Assembly: GCA_052061695.1 (NCBI GenBank)
Contig: JBPZEY010000003.1
DNA: 64,000 bases
DNA from: Alkalicoccus luteus
GTDB lineage: Bacteria > Bacillota > Bacilli > Bacillales > Salisediminibacteriaceae
Strand: one strand, 5' to 3'
The notes under the pieces are model-generated. The model had not been told where the DNA came from and made no database searches. It saw nothing but the letters and a program-made list of their open reading frames with translations. A program made the position numbers and the translations under genes. Shown here piece after piece: positions 50,982 through 60,017 of this stretch; position 1 is the stretch's first letter, and every line of letters starts with the position of its first letter.

Positions 50982-51074
50982 TAAGAAGGGGAGTAGCGAC
51001 CAACAGGTCTGCAGATCGTCATGACAGTGCCGCGGCACTCGGTCTGCAGAGCGCTCAAACGGCGTACGCGAGAC
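50982..51074 (+). promoter_or_regulatory. yybP-ykoY family (Mn2+) riboswitch aptamer
   Basis: Conserved GAAGGGGAGTAGCGAC at the 5' side and GCGCTCAAACGGCGTACGCG at the 3' side, with GGTCTGCAGA and TCTGCAGAGC-like strands pairing between. This is the characteristic yybP-ykoY layout. It precedes a CaCA exchanger and an intrinsic terminator; Mn2+ binding should prevent termination and turn the exchanger on. Confidence 0.87.
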
Positions 51075-51118
51075 CTTTTTATACAGCGGGTGTGCTGTGT
51101 AAAAAGGTCTCTTTTTTT
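51070..51118 (+). terminator. Riboswitch-controlled terminator ahead of the CaCA gene
   Basis: A long stem (GAGACCTTTTTATACAGC and near-complement GCTGTGTAAAAAGGTCTC) followed by TTTTTTT, between the aptamer and the start codon. The 5' arm overlaps the last aptamer bases, as needed for a switch. Confidence 0.88.
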
Positions 51119-51158
51119 ATGCCCACCCGCTCTAATTTTAGAAAGCGAGGGAATGTTC

Positions 51159-52145
51159 ATGATCTATATCCTGTTTATCGCAGCAGCCATTATCACGGTC
51201 ATCACAGCCGTGAAGCTCTCCACGTATGCAGATGTCATTGGGGAACGAACGAAATTGGGAGGAATGATGGCTGGGGTGCTCCTTCTTGCCGGAGCTACTT
51301 CCCTTCCTGAAGTGACCACCAGTATTACAGCAATTGTTGTCAACAATCCGGATATTGCTGTCAGCAACGTTTTCGGCTCTAATTTATTTAATTTGTTTAT
51401 CCTCGCAGCCGTCGATTTAGTTTACCGGCGAAAGCGAATTCTGCAGGCAGCGGATTCCTCTCATTTGGCAACTGCCGTTCTATGTATTGTCATGACCGCT
51501 TCGATGGCTGCAGTGATGGTCTTCCCAATAGGATTCAGTGTTTTAGGCATTGGCGTTGAAATGCTGCTGCTCGCCTTTTTATATGCCGGCGGGATGATTG
51601 TTATTTCACGGACAGGAAGCAACTTAACACCGCTGTCAGCAGACGAACCGGAGCCGCAGCATAATGCTATTTCCCTTCGTCATGCGAAGCGCGGCTTTGC
51701 TGTTGCGGCAGTCATCATATTAGCCGCTGGATCCGCACTGTCCGTAACCGGCGATTTGATCGCACAGGCTACCGGCATCAGTTCGAGCTTTGTCGGTGCT
51801 TTTCTCATTGCAGGCGCTACGTCACTGCCGGAGCTTGTCACCGTGATCGTTGCGATACAGCTTGCCAATCACAGCATGGCGCTTGGAAACATACTAGGGT
51901 CTAACGTCTTTAATATGCTGATTTTAATTATCATTGATGCCGTTTACCGCGGCGGCCCGGTTTTGAGCATCGTCTCTCCCGCCGTTCTCGCAGCTGCTGC
52001 GGGTGTTCTGATCTTGAACGCAGTCGTCATCGGTGCGGTAATGATGGTTAACAGGAAAAAACCGGCTGCTGTTTACAGCCTGCCTTCCATGCTCGTCATC
52101 TTAGTTTATTTTCTAAGCAGCTACGCGATATTCAGCTTTAGTTAA
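51159..52145 (+). CDS. CaCA-family cation exchanger (YrbG-like), likely Mn2+/Ca2+ efflux
   Basis: 328 residues with about ten membrane helices in two repeats. Each alpha-repeat motif is present: GATSLPEVTTSITA (~45-58) and GATSLPELVTVIVA (~210-225), both followed by GSNLFN / GSNVFN. The start chosen is 6 nt after GAGGGA; an ATG six bases earlier lies against it. The family exchanges Ca2+ for Na+ or H+, but the Mn2+ riboswitch upstream argues for Mn2+ export (inference). Confidence 0.9.
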   Translation: MIYILFIAAAIITVITAVKLSTYADVIGERTKLGGMMAGVLLLAGATSLPEVTTSITAIVVNNPDIAVSNVFGSNLFNLFILAAVDLVYRRKRILQAADSSHLATAVLCIVMTASMAAVMVFPIGFSVLGIGVEMLLLAFLYAGGMIVISRTGSNLTPLSADEPEPQHNAISLRHAKRGFAVAAVIILAAGSALSVTGDLIAQATGISSSFVGAFLIAGATSLPELVTVIVAIQLANHSMALGNILGSNVFNMLILIIIDAVYRGGPVLSIVSPAVLAAAAGVLILNAVVIGAVMMVNRKKPAAVYSLPSMLVILVYFLSSYAIFSFS

Positions 52146-52156
52146 CGAATCAGCGT

Positions 52157-52192
52157 AAAGCCGCCGGCCTAAGAGAGGACCGGCGGCTTTTT
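52157..52192. terminator. Bidirectional terminator between CaCA and symporter genes
   Basis: AAAGCCGCCGG / CCGGCGGCTTT stem with a 12-nt loop, T-run on the plus strand; it also lies just past the convergent symporter stop. Confidence 0.8.
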
Positions 52193-52205
52193 AAAGTTTA
52201 TGACG

Positions 52206-53390
52206 CTATTCTGCTTTTCGCTGAGCCTCCATTTGAGGAGCTTCGGGAGACTGCCTTTCTGCTACTTTATCCATTAATACAGCAATAGCCCCGTCACCTG
52301 TAACGTTTGCTCCAGTTCCAAAGCTGTCCTGCGCAAAATACAGGACGATCATCATTCCCATCGCTGCTTCTGAGAAGCCGAGCATGGTAGTCAATACACC
52401 GAGCGCTGCAAAGATCGCACCTCCAGGGACACCCGGGGCTGCCACCATAATAACACCAAGTGCGAGGATGACTGGCAGCATGGTCAGAAAGCCTGGAACC
52501 GTATAACCATCCAGGACAGCCATGACTGCGACCGCACAGCTGACGATCGTGATCACACTGCCGGAAAGATGAATCGTGGCGCTGAGCGGAATGCTGAAGT
52601 TTGCCACCGCTTCACTAACGCGATTCTGCTTCGTCTGCCGGAGTGTCACCGGAATGGTCGCCGCGGAGCTCATTGTACCAAGCGCTGTCACGTATGCCGG
52701 CAGCATGGTTTTGATAAGAGTAAAGGGATTCTGGCCTGTTGCCACCCCGGCGGCGGTATACTGAAGGGTAATCCAAATCCAGTGTGTCGCAATCGCAACC
52801 GCAAGCACGATTCCAAACACTTGCAGTGTTTCAAGCACCGTGCCCTCTGCTGCCATATCTGCAAATATCCCGGCAATGTAAAACGGAAGAACCGGAATAA
52901 TTGCGATGTAAATCACTTTCTCAATAACCGATTTTCCTTCGTCAAAAACCGTCTTCAAACCATCCAGTTTCAGCGCCGCTATCGCAATACCAAAAATAAA
53001 GGCGAGCACCAGCGCTGTCAGGATATCCATGAACGGTGTAAGCTCAAAGCTGAAAAATGCTTCAGGCGCAGCCCCCTCCTCCGGCGGCTGACGCTCGCTC
53101 GTTACAAACGGCATGATGGCTACAGCGACAAAAAATGCCATGATCCCTGCCGTAATCGTAGATAGATAAGCCGTTCCTACGGTTGCGCCAACGAGCTTAG
53201 AAGAACCTTTTCCAATGCTTGCAATCCCGGATCCGATAAAGAAGAGAATGATCAGCGGGATAACAAAGTTAATCCACTCTCCAAACATACCAGTGAACGT
53301 CACAAGTGACCGGATGAGCCAGTCGATTCCGGACAGACCGACCACTACCCCCGCTGCGATTCCGATAAGCAGTTTCAAAATCAGCTTCAT
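52206..53390 (-). CDS. Dicarboxylate/amino acid:cation symporter (DAACS, SLC1-like)
   Basis: 394 residues with eight or so membrane helices and two re-entrant loops. The signature SSAATIPVTLRQT lies near residue 240 (Ser-rich loop of the family) and the second loop GAIFAALGVLTTMLG plus DSFGTGANVTGDG near the C-terminus. It imports an anionic or neutral amino acid or a C4-dicarboxylate with Na+ or H+. AGGGGGAGGAAAA-type site precedes the ATG. It is monocistronic. Confidence 0.9.
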   Translation of the reverse strand: MKLILKLLIGIAAGVVVGLSGIDWLIRSLVTFTGMFGEWINFVIPLIILFFIGSGIASIGKGSSKLVGATVGTAYLSTITAGIMAFFVAVAIMPFVTSERQPPEEGAAPEAFFSFELTPFMDILTALVLAFIFGIAIAALKLDGLKTVFDEGKSVIEKVIYIAIIPVLPFYIAGIFADMAAEGTVLETLQVFGIVLAVAIATHWIWITLQYTAAGVATGQNPFTLIKTMLPAYVTALGTMSSAATIPVTLRQTKQNRVSEAVANFSIPLSATIHLSGSVITIVSCAVAVMAVLDGYTVPGFLTMLPVILALGVIMVAAPGVPGGAIFAALGVLTTMLGFSEAAMGMMIVLYFAQDSFGTGANVTGDGAIAVLMDKVAERQSPEAPQMEAQRKAE

Positions 53391-53529
53391 ACTGTTTTCC
53401 TCCCCCGCACTGTCTCTGTGTCATAAACAAATGTATCTCTCACAGGTTCTATAGTGCCAATAACCGATCACGATTGCAACGGTTTGCTTAATAGTCGGAA
53501 TGTTCGTTTTATAATCGGCATATAAAGCC

Positions 53530-53558
53530 TTGCAACGCGTCGTGTGCTTTTATATACT
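53530..53558 (+). promoter_or_regulatory. Promoter of trpS T-box transcript
   Basis: -35 TTGCAA and -10 TATACT with 17 bp between. Confidence 0.78.
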
Positions 53559-53565
53559 GAATAAC

Positions 53566-53848
53566 AGATAACCAAAAGGCGATGAGAAAGAGAAGTAGCA
53601 TCGGCCCTTCGTGCCCAGAGAGCCTGCGTATGGTGAAAGCAGGAGACGAAGCTGATGTGAATGGACTTTCGAGCCGGACGCTGAACGTTACCCCAGTAGG
53701 CGCTCCCGGGCTTCTCCCCCGATATCAAGGAGAACCTTTTCCGCTTGATGCGAAGAAGGCTTGAGAGACAGCTCCTGTGAAGTAGCTGATCATAAGGGTG
53801 GTATCGCGGTCCATTCGTCCCTGTTTTTAGGGATGAGTGGGCCTTTTT
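53566..53848 (+). promoter_or_regulatory. Tryptophan T-box riboswitch leader
   Basis: The T-box sequence AAGGGTGGTATCGCGG (53794-53809) is immediately followed by the antiterminator/terminator region. A stem I with an AGAGAAGTAG 5' element and a GTGAATGGAC specifier segment gives a likely TGG specifier at 53662-53664, matching the downstream trpS. Uncharged tRNA-Trp should stabilise the antiterminator and allow trpS transcription. Confidence 0.9.
53808..53848 (+). terminator. T-box regulated terminator
   Basis: GGTCCATTCGTCCCT pairs with AGGGATGAGTGGGCC across a short loop and is followed by TTTTT. The 5' arm starts at the end of the T-box, as expected. Confidence 0.88.
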
Positions 53849-53884
53849 GGTGTCTTACTAAACGAAACAGGGAAGGAAGATTCG

Positions 53885-54880
53885 ATGACAAAAACGATTT
53901 TTTCAGGTATTCAGCCAAGTGGCACCTTAACACTGGGGAATTATTTAGGCGCGATGAAAAATTTTGTGGATATGCAGGATGACTACCACTGCTATTTCTG
54001 CATCGTGGACCAGCATGCCATTACCGTACCTCAAAAGAAAAATGAACTTAAAAGGAATATTCGCAGCCTGGCTGCCCTCTACTTAGCTTCTGGAATTTCT
54101 CAAGACAAGTCGACGCTCTTTATTCAGTCAGAGGTGCCGGCGCATGCTCAACTGGGCTGGATGATGCAATGCATTGCCTATATCGGCGAGCTGGAACGAA
54201 TGACGCAGTTCAAAGATAAATCTGATGGGAAAGAGGCCGTTTCTTCTGCACTTTTGACGTATCCACCGCTGATGGCCGCAGATATATTACTTTACGGCAC
54301 GGACATCGTCCCTGTCGGTGAAGATCAAAAGCAGCACTTGGAGCTGACCCGTGATCTGGCTCACCGTTTCAACACGCGCTATAATGATATTTTTACGATT
54401 CCGGAAGTCCGCATCCCGAAGGTTGGCGCCCGCATTATGAGCCTGAACGATCCGACAAAAAAAATGAGCAAGTCGAACCCTAAGCCGAAAAGCTATATTT
54501 CAATGCTGGATGATCCGGAAACCATCCGCAAGAAAATGCGCAGCGCGGTTACCGATTCTGAGGGAGGAGTTTACGCCGATGCGGAAAACAAACCTGGGGT
54601 GACCAACCTGCTGACAATTTACTCGCTATGCTCAGGAGAATCGGTCGAATCATTGACGGAACGCTACCGTGATTCAGAGTACGGGCCATTCAAGGAAGAT
54701 GTAGCGGAGGCTGTTGTATCCGTGCTGGAACCGATTCAAAAACGGTATGAGGAGCTGATGGCTTCCGAGGAACTGGATGCCATTTTAGATCAAGGAGCCG
54801 ATCAGGCTGATCGTGCTGCAAAGAAGATGCTTGCAAAAGCAGAGCGCGCTATGGGACTGGGCCGAGGCCGCAGATCCTGA
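53885..54880 (+). CDS. trpS: Tryptophanyl-tRNA synthetase
   Basis: 331 residues from the ATG preceded by GGAAGGAAG; the 16-residue upstream extension lies in the leader. Class I signatures: GIQPSGTLTLGNYLG (HIGH equivalent), KKMSKSNP (KMSKS), and DQHAITV and GEDQKQH tRNA/ATP contacts. It charges tRNA-Trp in the cytosol. Control is by the upstream T-box. It is monocistronic. Confidence 0.96.
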   Translation: MTKTIFSGIQPSGTLTLGNYLGAMKNFVDMQDDYHCYFCIVDQHAITVPQKKNELKRNIRSLAALYLASGISQDKSTLFIQSEVPAHAQLGWMMQCIAYIGELERMTQFKDKSDGKEAVSSALLTYPPLMAADILLYGTDIVPVGEDQKQHLELTRDLAHRFNTRYNDIFTIPEVRIPKVGARIMSLNDPTKKMSKSNPKPKSYISMLDDPETIRKKMRSAVTDSEGGVYADAENKPGVTNLLTIYSLCSGESVESLTERYRDSEYGPFKEDVAEAVVSVLEPIQKRYEELMASEELDAILDQGADQADRAAKKMLAKAERAMGLGRGRRS

Positions 54881-55025
54881 ATAATCCCTCACGGTGCTTC
54901 TTAACAGAACGAGACCTCACAGGGTTCCGAGCAGAGCCATGCCGTAACAAGCTGTGTTTTACCTGAAATAGCAAGGAAGGCAGGCTCGAAAAATCCTGCT
55001 CTTCAGCCTTTTCATCAGGAAGTTG

Positions 55026-55060
55026 AAACAGGCCAGCTGAGTAATTCAGCTGGCCTGTTT
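55026..55060. terminator. Bidirectional terminator between trpS and liaR
   Basis: A perfect 15-bp stem (AAACAGGCCAGCTGA and its complement), loop of 5 nt, with short T/A flanks. The 140 bp between the trpS stop and the stem hold no gene. Confidence 0.82.
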
Positions 55061-55069
55061 CCTATACTG

Positions 55070-55723
55070 CTAGTTTCCGGCTTTCTCTGCGTGGTCGAGC
55101 AGGCGCTGCTCATGCACGTAGATTGCGGCCTGTGTGCGGTCTTCCAGCTCCAGCTTCTGTAAAATATGACTGACGTGGGTTTTTACTGTTTTGATGCCTA
55201 TAAAAAGCGATTGAGACATCTCCTGATTCGTTTTGCCGCGTCCGAGCTCAAGCAGCACTTCCATCTCCCTCTTCGTCAGCTCATTGTGCTTCGCCTTTGA
55301 ACGGCGCCGCATCCCTTCCACCATCCGTGATGTCACGGATGACGTAAAAACGGCTTCCCCCTTTCCTGCACTGCGGACTGCTGCTGCTATTTCCTCTGCC
55401 GTTGACGTTTTCAATAAATAGCTGAACGCTCCTGCTTCGAGCACCGGGTAAAGCATCTCATCGTCTAAAAAGCTCGTCAAAACGATTACTTTAGGCGGGC
55501 GATGAAGCTTTTGCAGTTCAGCAGTAGCCTCAATCCCGTTCATCGTTTCCATTTGCAGATCCATGAGAACGACGTCAGGCTCAAGTGCCTTTACCTGTGC
55601 AAGTGCTTCTTTTCCGTTTCTCGCTTCTCCTGCAACCTCAAGATCCTCTTCCATCGATAAGTATGTGGAAAGACCGAGCCTCACCATATCATGGTCATCT
55701 ACAAGCAATAATCGAATCGTCAC
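55070..55723 (-). CDS. liaR: LiaR-like response regulator (NarL/LuxR family)
   Basis: 217 residues. Receiver domain with acidic pocket DD (9-10), phospho-acceptor Asp55 (VLMDLQM), Thr (VLTSF) and Lys (LLKTSTAEE). C-terminal LuxR-type HTH: LTKREMEVLLELGRGKTNQEMSQSLFIGIKTVKTHVSHIL (key part TVKTHV). Start at GTG overlapping the liaS stop. Regulates cell-envelope stress genes when phosphorylated by LiaS. Third gene of liaF-liaS-liaR. Confidence 0.93.
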   Translation of the reverse strand: MTIRLLLVDDHDMVRLGLSTYLSMEEDLEVAGEARNGKEALAQVKALEPDVVLMDLQMETMNGIEATAELQKLHRPPKVIVLTSFLDDEMLYPVLEAGAFSYLLKTSTAEEIAAAVRSAGKGEAVFTSSVTSRMVEGMRRRSKAKHNELTKREMEVLLELGRGKTNQEMSQSLFIGIKTVKTHVSHILQKLELEDRTQAAIYVHEQRLLDHAEKAGN

Positions 55724-56760
55724 ATCACTGCACTCCTCTCAACCGGCAGGCGGAATTCCAAACGCGTTCCTTTACCCGGCCTTGATATAATTGTCATATG
55801 GCCTCCCAACTCCACCATACGTTCCTTCATCGTCATCAGCCCGTAGCTGGTTGATTTTACAGCTTCCGGGTCGAACCCGCTGCCATCGTCGGTTAATACA
55901 ATCATCGTTTTCGCTGAACCAGCAGCTGCACTAAGCTTCACGTGTTCTGGTTTCCCGTGTCTTAACGCGTTGGATATCCCTTCCTGGAGCACGCGGAAAA
56001 TGTGTTCTTCCACTCCTTTTGAGCACTCTGGAATCCCAGACGTATCCGCCTGAAAGGTAATTCGTTCATGTTTGGCATCAAGCTCCTGAAACAGCTGATC
56101 AACCGCCTCTTTTAACGGCTTTCCGTCCAGTGTGACCGGTCGGAGCTGCATGATCAGCGCTCTTAGCTCCTGCTGGGATTCCTGAACCATCGCTGTGACC
56201 TGTCTGGCCACGTAAGCGGCTTTTTTCGGCGCCTGTTCGATAAGCTTCGGCATTGCACTCATTGACATCGAAACAGCGAACAGCTGCTGACTGACCGAAT
56301 CATGAAGCTCTCTCGCGAGCCGGCGCCTTTCTTCCTGGCCGGCTCCCCGTTCCCGCTCTTCGAGAAGCGATGCATTTTCATCCAGCACCCTTTTTAACGA
56401 GGCTACCTGCTGCTCATCATCCTCAATCATATCTGTTACCTCCTGCATCAGTCTGCCAAGTTCATCGCCCTCTGTTTCAGGAAAGGTATTTTTCGCTCCT
56501 CGTCGTCGCTGCTTTACCGCTGCTAAATACTGAAGCATTCTTCTTTTCTCCGTTCGAACCTGCTGATAGTGAAAAAATGCTGTCGGCAGAATAAAGGCCA
56601 TTCCTGCAGCGAGGACGATCGGCAGCAGGTCGATCTCAATGCCAATCAGCAGCATCATGCTCGTAAATAGCAGTGTGCCGGCCGCAGCCGCCTTAAGCTG
56701 TACCTGGAGAGCGGACCAAAGCAGTCCGGATGGCTTTCGTTTCTGTTCGACTTCAGCCAA
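55720..56760 (-). CDS. liaS: LiaS-like sensor histidine kinase
   Basis: 346 residues from a TTG start preceded by GGAGGTGA. Two N-terminal membrane helices (~15-65) with a very short outside loop mark an intramembrane-sensing kinase. A HAMP-like linker, then HisKA_3 phosphorylation helix RRLARELHDSVSQQLF (phospho-His in ELHD) and an HATPase_c domain with NALRHGKPEH and GSGFDPEA. It works with LiaF (inhibitor) and LiaR. It overlaps liaF by 8 bp and liaR by 4 bp. Confidence 0.93.
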   Translation of the reverse strand: MAEVEQKRKPSGLLWSALQVQLKAAAAGTLLFTSMMLLIGIEIDLLPIVLAAGMAFILPTAFFHYQQVRTEKRRMLQYLAAVKQRRRGAKNTFPETEGDELGRLMQEVTDMIEDDEQQVASLKRVLDENASLLEERERGAGQEERRRLARELHDSVSQQLFAVSMSMSAMPKLIEQAPKKAAYVARQVTAMVQESQQELRALIMQLRPVTLDGKPLKEAVDQLFQELDAKHERITFQADTSGIPECSKGVEEHIFRVLQEGISNALRHGKPEHVKLSAAAGSAKTMIVLTDDGSGFDPEAVKSTSYGLMTMKERMVELGGHMTIISRPGKGTRLEFRLPVERSAVM

Positions 56761-57595
56761 CCTGAATCACCTCCAGATCACCAAGTCCGACTGCAACATG
56801 GAGCACAAGCCGCCTCTCTGCCTCTTGAAAGCCTTCGCTTACGAATGAGACTGTCCGACCGGACCCTGCTTGAGAATCATGGAAAATCGTTATCTCCCCC
56901 AACTTTACGGCTCCGCGCACGGAAATGGCCATCCCTTCTGGCACTTGAATTTCCACACTTCCAACACCGCAGCTGATGTGCATCACGTTATCGCCTTCGT
57001 GCAAAATGGCTTTGGAGAAATCTATTTCCACACTGCCTACTCCCATTTGCAGCCGTCTGTCCGCGGGCTCCCACGGCTGACGACCGATCGACATATCACC
57101 AAGCGCGGTTTTCTCAGCGCCACCTGAAAATCCATCGAACGAACCGAAGGGCCCTTCTGCTTTTTTCTTCTTTTTCTTCTTAGGCTTTTCTCCTGGTTCT
57201 TGTCCGGGCTCCCACTTTACAACTGGCGTCGTGTCCCGGTCAAAAAACAATTTAAATCCGGCATAAAATAAGAACAGCGGCCACGTCCAATTCCACACAT
57301 CCCGAATGCTGTAGCTGCCTGGTGCATACTGGTTGTATCCGACTGCAGCTGCTGCAGAAATGGTCCACAGACCAAAAAGAAGCAGTCCGATATGACGCCT
57401 GTCCCTTTTAAAAGAGCGGATCATCGCGAAAAAGCCCTCTCCCGTCCATTTCAGCCCGAGCAGCGCAAGGACCACCGCTGCGCCGAAAAAGAAAATTCGA
57501 TCCACACCAAGCGTGATCCATCCGCTGTTAACCGCTAAAAATACGGCACCTGCCGCAAGCAGGAGCAGTCCGACCGTTTTTCTCATCGTCTTCAT
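56753..57595 (-). CDS. liaF: LiaF-like inhibitor protein of the LiaRS system
   Basis: 280 residues. Four N-terminal membrane helices (~5-115), a linker with a run of seven lysines (EKPKKKKKKKAEG, ~138-150), and a C-terminal beta-helical LiaF domain (~165-280) with VEIDFSKAILHEGDNVMHISCGVGSVEIQVP (key GSVEI repeated). LiaF keeps LiaS off in the absence of envelope stress. A second ATG nine bases downstream has better spacing from AGGGG. First gene of the operon. Confidence 0.9.
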   Translation of the reverse strand: MKTMRKTVGLLLLAAGAVFLAVNSGWITLGVDRIFFFGAAVVLALLGLKWTGEGFFAMIRSFKRDRRHIGLLLFGLWTISAAAAVGYNQYAPGSYSIRDVWNWTWPLFLFYAGFKLFFDRDTTPVVKWEPGQEPGEKPKKKKKKKAEGPFGSFDGFSGGAEKTALGDMSIGRQPWEPADRRLQMGVGSVEIDFSKAILHEGDNVMHISCGVGSVEIQVPEGMAISVRGAVKLGEITIFHDSQAGSGRTVSFVSEGFQEAERRLVLHVAVGLGDLEVIQVG

Positions 57596-57750
57596 CCCCT
57601 ATCAATGATTTCCTAATACTTACATTATAAGCGACAGCAGGCGTCATGCCTATCACCTGACGGCGGTTTCTTTCTCCGTCTTCAGACCGAGAAACCTTGT
57701 TCGCTCCCGTTTCCTTGCAGCTTTTAATCTAGAAAGCGCTCCAAAGCAGA

Positions 57751-57779
57751 AAAAAAGAAGCCTCTATATCAGAGACTTC
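57751..57779 (-). terminator. Terminator of fabH-fabF
   Basis: GAAG-C-CTCT / AGAG-A-CTTC stem with a 5-nt loop and seven T residues on the minus strand, just past the fabF stop. Confidence 0.78.
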
Positions 57780-57790
57780 CCTTGTTAACA

Positions 57791-59029
57791 TCAGCTGTAT
57801 TTTTTGAACAATAGTGAAACGTTGTGTCCCCCGAAGCCGAGCGAGTTACTCATAACGTACTCCAGCTCGCCGCTTCTGGCAGCGCCTGAAACGATGTCAA
57901 GGTCGCACGCTTCATCCTGATTTTCACAGTTGATCGTAGGCGGCAGAATGCTTTCTTCGATCGCTTTCACCGAAAAGATCGCTTCTACAGCTCCGGCTGC
58001 GCCGAGCAGATGGCCTGTCATCGATTTGGTGGAGCTCATCGCAAGTTTATAGGCATGGTCGCCAAATACACCTTTGACCGCTTCGGTTTCATATTTATCG
58101 TTATACTCTGTGCTCGTTCCGTGCGCATTGATATAATCAATCTGCTCCGGTTTTACGCCGGCCTGGTCGAGCGCCTGCTGCATCGCGCGGCCGGCCCCTT
58201 CCCCCTGCGGAGCTGGAGCTGTTACGTGATACGCATCCCCCGTTGCACCATACCCAATAATTTCTGCATAAATATGAGCACCGCGTGCCTGCGCGGATTC
58301 CAGTGATTCCAAAATGAGAATACCTGTCCCTTCCGCCATGACAAATCCATCCCGGTCCTTGTCAAATGGACGGCTGGCCGAGCCTGGGTCCGGGTTCGTC
58401 GAGAGCGCACGTGCCGACGAAAATCCTGCGAAGGACATTTCCGTAAGCGGTGCTTCTGCTCCGCCGGTGATCATAGCATCAGCATCGCCACGCTCAATCA
58501 CCCGGTAAGCGTCTCCAATCGAATTGGCGCCGGACGCACATGCAGTGACCGAGCAGGAATTAATACCTTTTGCTCCAAGTTCAATGGACACTTGTCCGGA
58601 TGCCATATCCGGGATAAGCATTGGTACAAAGAACGGGGAAACCCGCCGGTATCCGCGCTTTTCATAGAGACGGAACTGTTTCTCATACGTTTCCATCCCG
58701 CCGATGCCTGAACCAATCCATACGCCGATCCGGCCGGCGTTGCCTTCGTGAATAGCAAGGCCTGCATCTTCGACGGCCATGCGTGCTCCCGCTACAGCAA
58801 ACTGCGTAAACCGATCCATTTTGCGGGCGCCTTTTGGATCCATAAACGAACCTGGATCGAAGTCCTTTACTTCTCCTGCCACTTTAGCTGGAAAGTTTGC
58901 TTCTTCATAACGGTTAAATGTATCAATACCTGAACGGCCGTTACGAATGCCGTCCCACGATTCTGCAGCGCTGTTTCCAAGCGGTGTCAAAGCACCAATT
59001 CCTGTAATAACTACTCGTTGTTTCGACAT
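57791..59029 (-). CDS. fabF: Beta-ketoacyl-ACP synthase II FabF
   Basis: 412 residues. The nucleophile Cys164 lies in SVTACASGANSIG; the two active-site histidines are in NAHGTSTEYND and TGHLLGAAGAVE; GFGGHN closes the fold. It condenses malonyl-ACP with acyl-ACP in fatty-acid elongation. It follows fabH by 20 bp in a FapR-controlled operon, as in B. subtilis fabHA-fabF. Confidence 0.97.
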   Translation of the reverse strand: MSKQRVVITGIGALTPLGNSAAESWDGIRNGRSGIDTFNRYEEANFPAKVAGEVKDFDPGSFMDPKGARKMDRFTQFAVAGARMAVEDAGLAIHEGNAGRIGVWIGSGIGGMETYEKQFRLYEKRGYRRVSPFFVPMLIPDMASGQVSIELGAKGINSCSVTACASGANSIGDAYRVIERGDADAMITGGAEAPLTEMSFAGFSSARALSTNPDPGSASRPFDKDRDGFVMAEGTGILILESLESAQARGAHIYAEIIGYGATGDAYHVTAPAPQGEGAGRAMQQALDQAGVKPEQIDYINAHGTSTEYNDKYETEAVKGVFGDHAYKLAMSSTKSMTGHLLGAAGAVEAIFSVKAIEESILPPTINCENQDEACDLDIVSGAARSGELEYVMSNSLGFGGHNVSLLFKKYS

Positions 59030-59049
59030 AGCTGTGTCGCTCCTTTACC

Positions 59050-59982
59050 TTATTTTCCCCATCTGATTGCGACGGAACCCCATACAAGGCCGGCCCCAAA
59101 ACCGACTAGTACGACGAGGTCTCCATCTTTTATATTGCCCTGGTCCAGTTCATATTTTAACGAAAGTGGAACGGATGCGGAAGAGGTATTGCCATACCGG
59201 TCCACCGTTTTAGACATTTTCTCCTCCGGTAGATCGAGTCGCTGACGAGCCGATTCCATGATGCGGATATTCGCCTGATGAGGCACGAGAAAATCAACAT
59301 CCTCCTTCGTAAGCCCGGCCGATTCGACCGCTTGAATGCAGGACTCTCCCATTTGCCGGACAGCGAATTTAAACACTTCTCTGCCGTTCATGAACAGATG
59401 ATCCTGCATGCTGATGTGCTCGCCTCCTGATCCGTCAGAACCGAGTTCAAATGATAAAATGCCTTTATCTTCTGAAACAGGTCCAAGCACAGTGGCTCCA
59501 GAGCCATCACCGAAAAGCACGGCCGTGTTGCGGTCTGTCCAGTCCACAACTTTAGACAGTTTTTCTGTTCCGATCACCAGAACGTGCTTGTAGGTGCCGG
59601 TTTCGATAAACTGCTTGCCCGTCACGAGCCCGTAAATGTAACCGGCGCATGCAGCACTGACGTCCATTGCTGCCGCTCGATTTGCTCCGAGCTGATGCTG
59701 CAGCATGCTCGATACGGAAGGGAACGAGCGATCCGGCGTGACGGTCGCAACGATAATCATATCCAGATCAGCACCTGTAATTCCTGCGTTATCTAACGCT
59801 TCTTGAGCTGCATACATGCTCATATGGGAGGTATCTACATCATCTGACGCGATGCGGCGTTCCTTAATACCGGTTCGTGTGCGGATCCATTCATCTGATG
59901 TGTCGATCCGCTGTTCAAGCTCTTTATTTGTAATCACATGCTCGGGGACGTACGTACCCATACCCCATATTCCTACGCGCAT
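59050..59982 (-). CDS. fabH: Beta-ketoacyl-ACP synthase III FabH
   Basis: 310 residues. Cys112 in DVSAACAGYIYGL, His in VPHQANIRI and Asn in YGNTSSASVPLSL form the catalytic triad. It starts fatty-acid synthesis by condensing an acyl-CoA primer with malonyl-ACP. AGGAGGAAGCGGC precedes the ATG. First gene of fabH-fabF; the FapR operator lies 38 bp upstream. Confidence 0.97.
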   Translation of the reverse strand: MRVGIWGMGTYVPEHVITNKELEQRIDTSDEWIRTRTGIKERRIASDDVDTSHMSMYAAQEALDNAGITGADLDMIIVATVTPDRSFPSVSSMLQHQLGANRAAAMDVSAACAGYIYGLVTGKQFIETGTYKHVLVIGTEKLSKVVDWTDRNTAVLFGDGSGATVLGPVSEDKGILSFELGSDGSGGEHISMQDHLFMNGREVFKFAVRQMGESCIQAVESAGLTKEDVDFLVPHQANIRIMESARQRLDLPEEKMSKTVDRYGNTSSASVPLSLKYELDQGNIKDGDLVVLVGFGAGLVWGSVAIRWGK

Positions 59983-60017
59983 GCCGCTTCCTCCTCTATG
60001 CTGGTTGTTATATCTAT

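Noticed and set aside
55070..57595. VraTSR-type cell-wall system as a separate identity for the LiaFSR genes
   Set aside because: Orthologous families; the Bacillaceae context makes the Lia naming the simpler choice, and no sequence feature separates them here.
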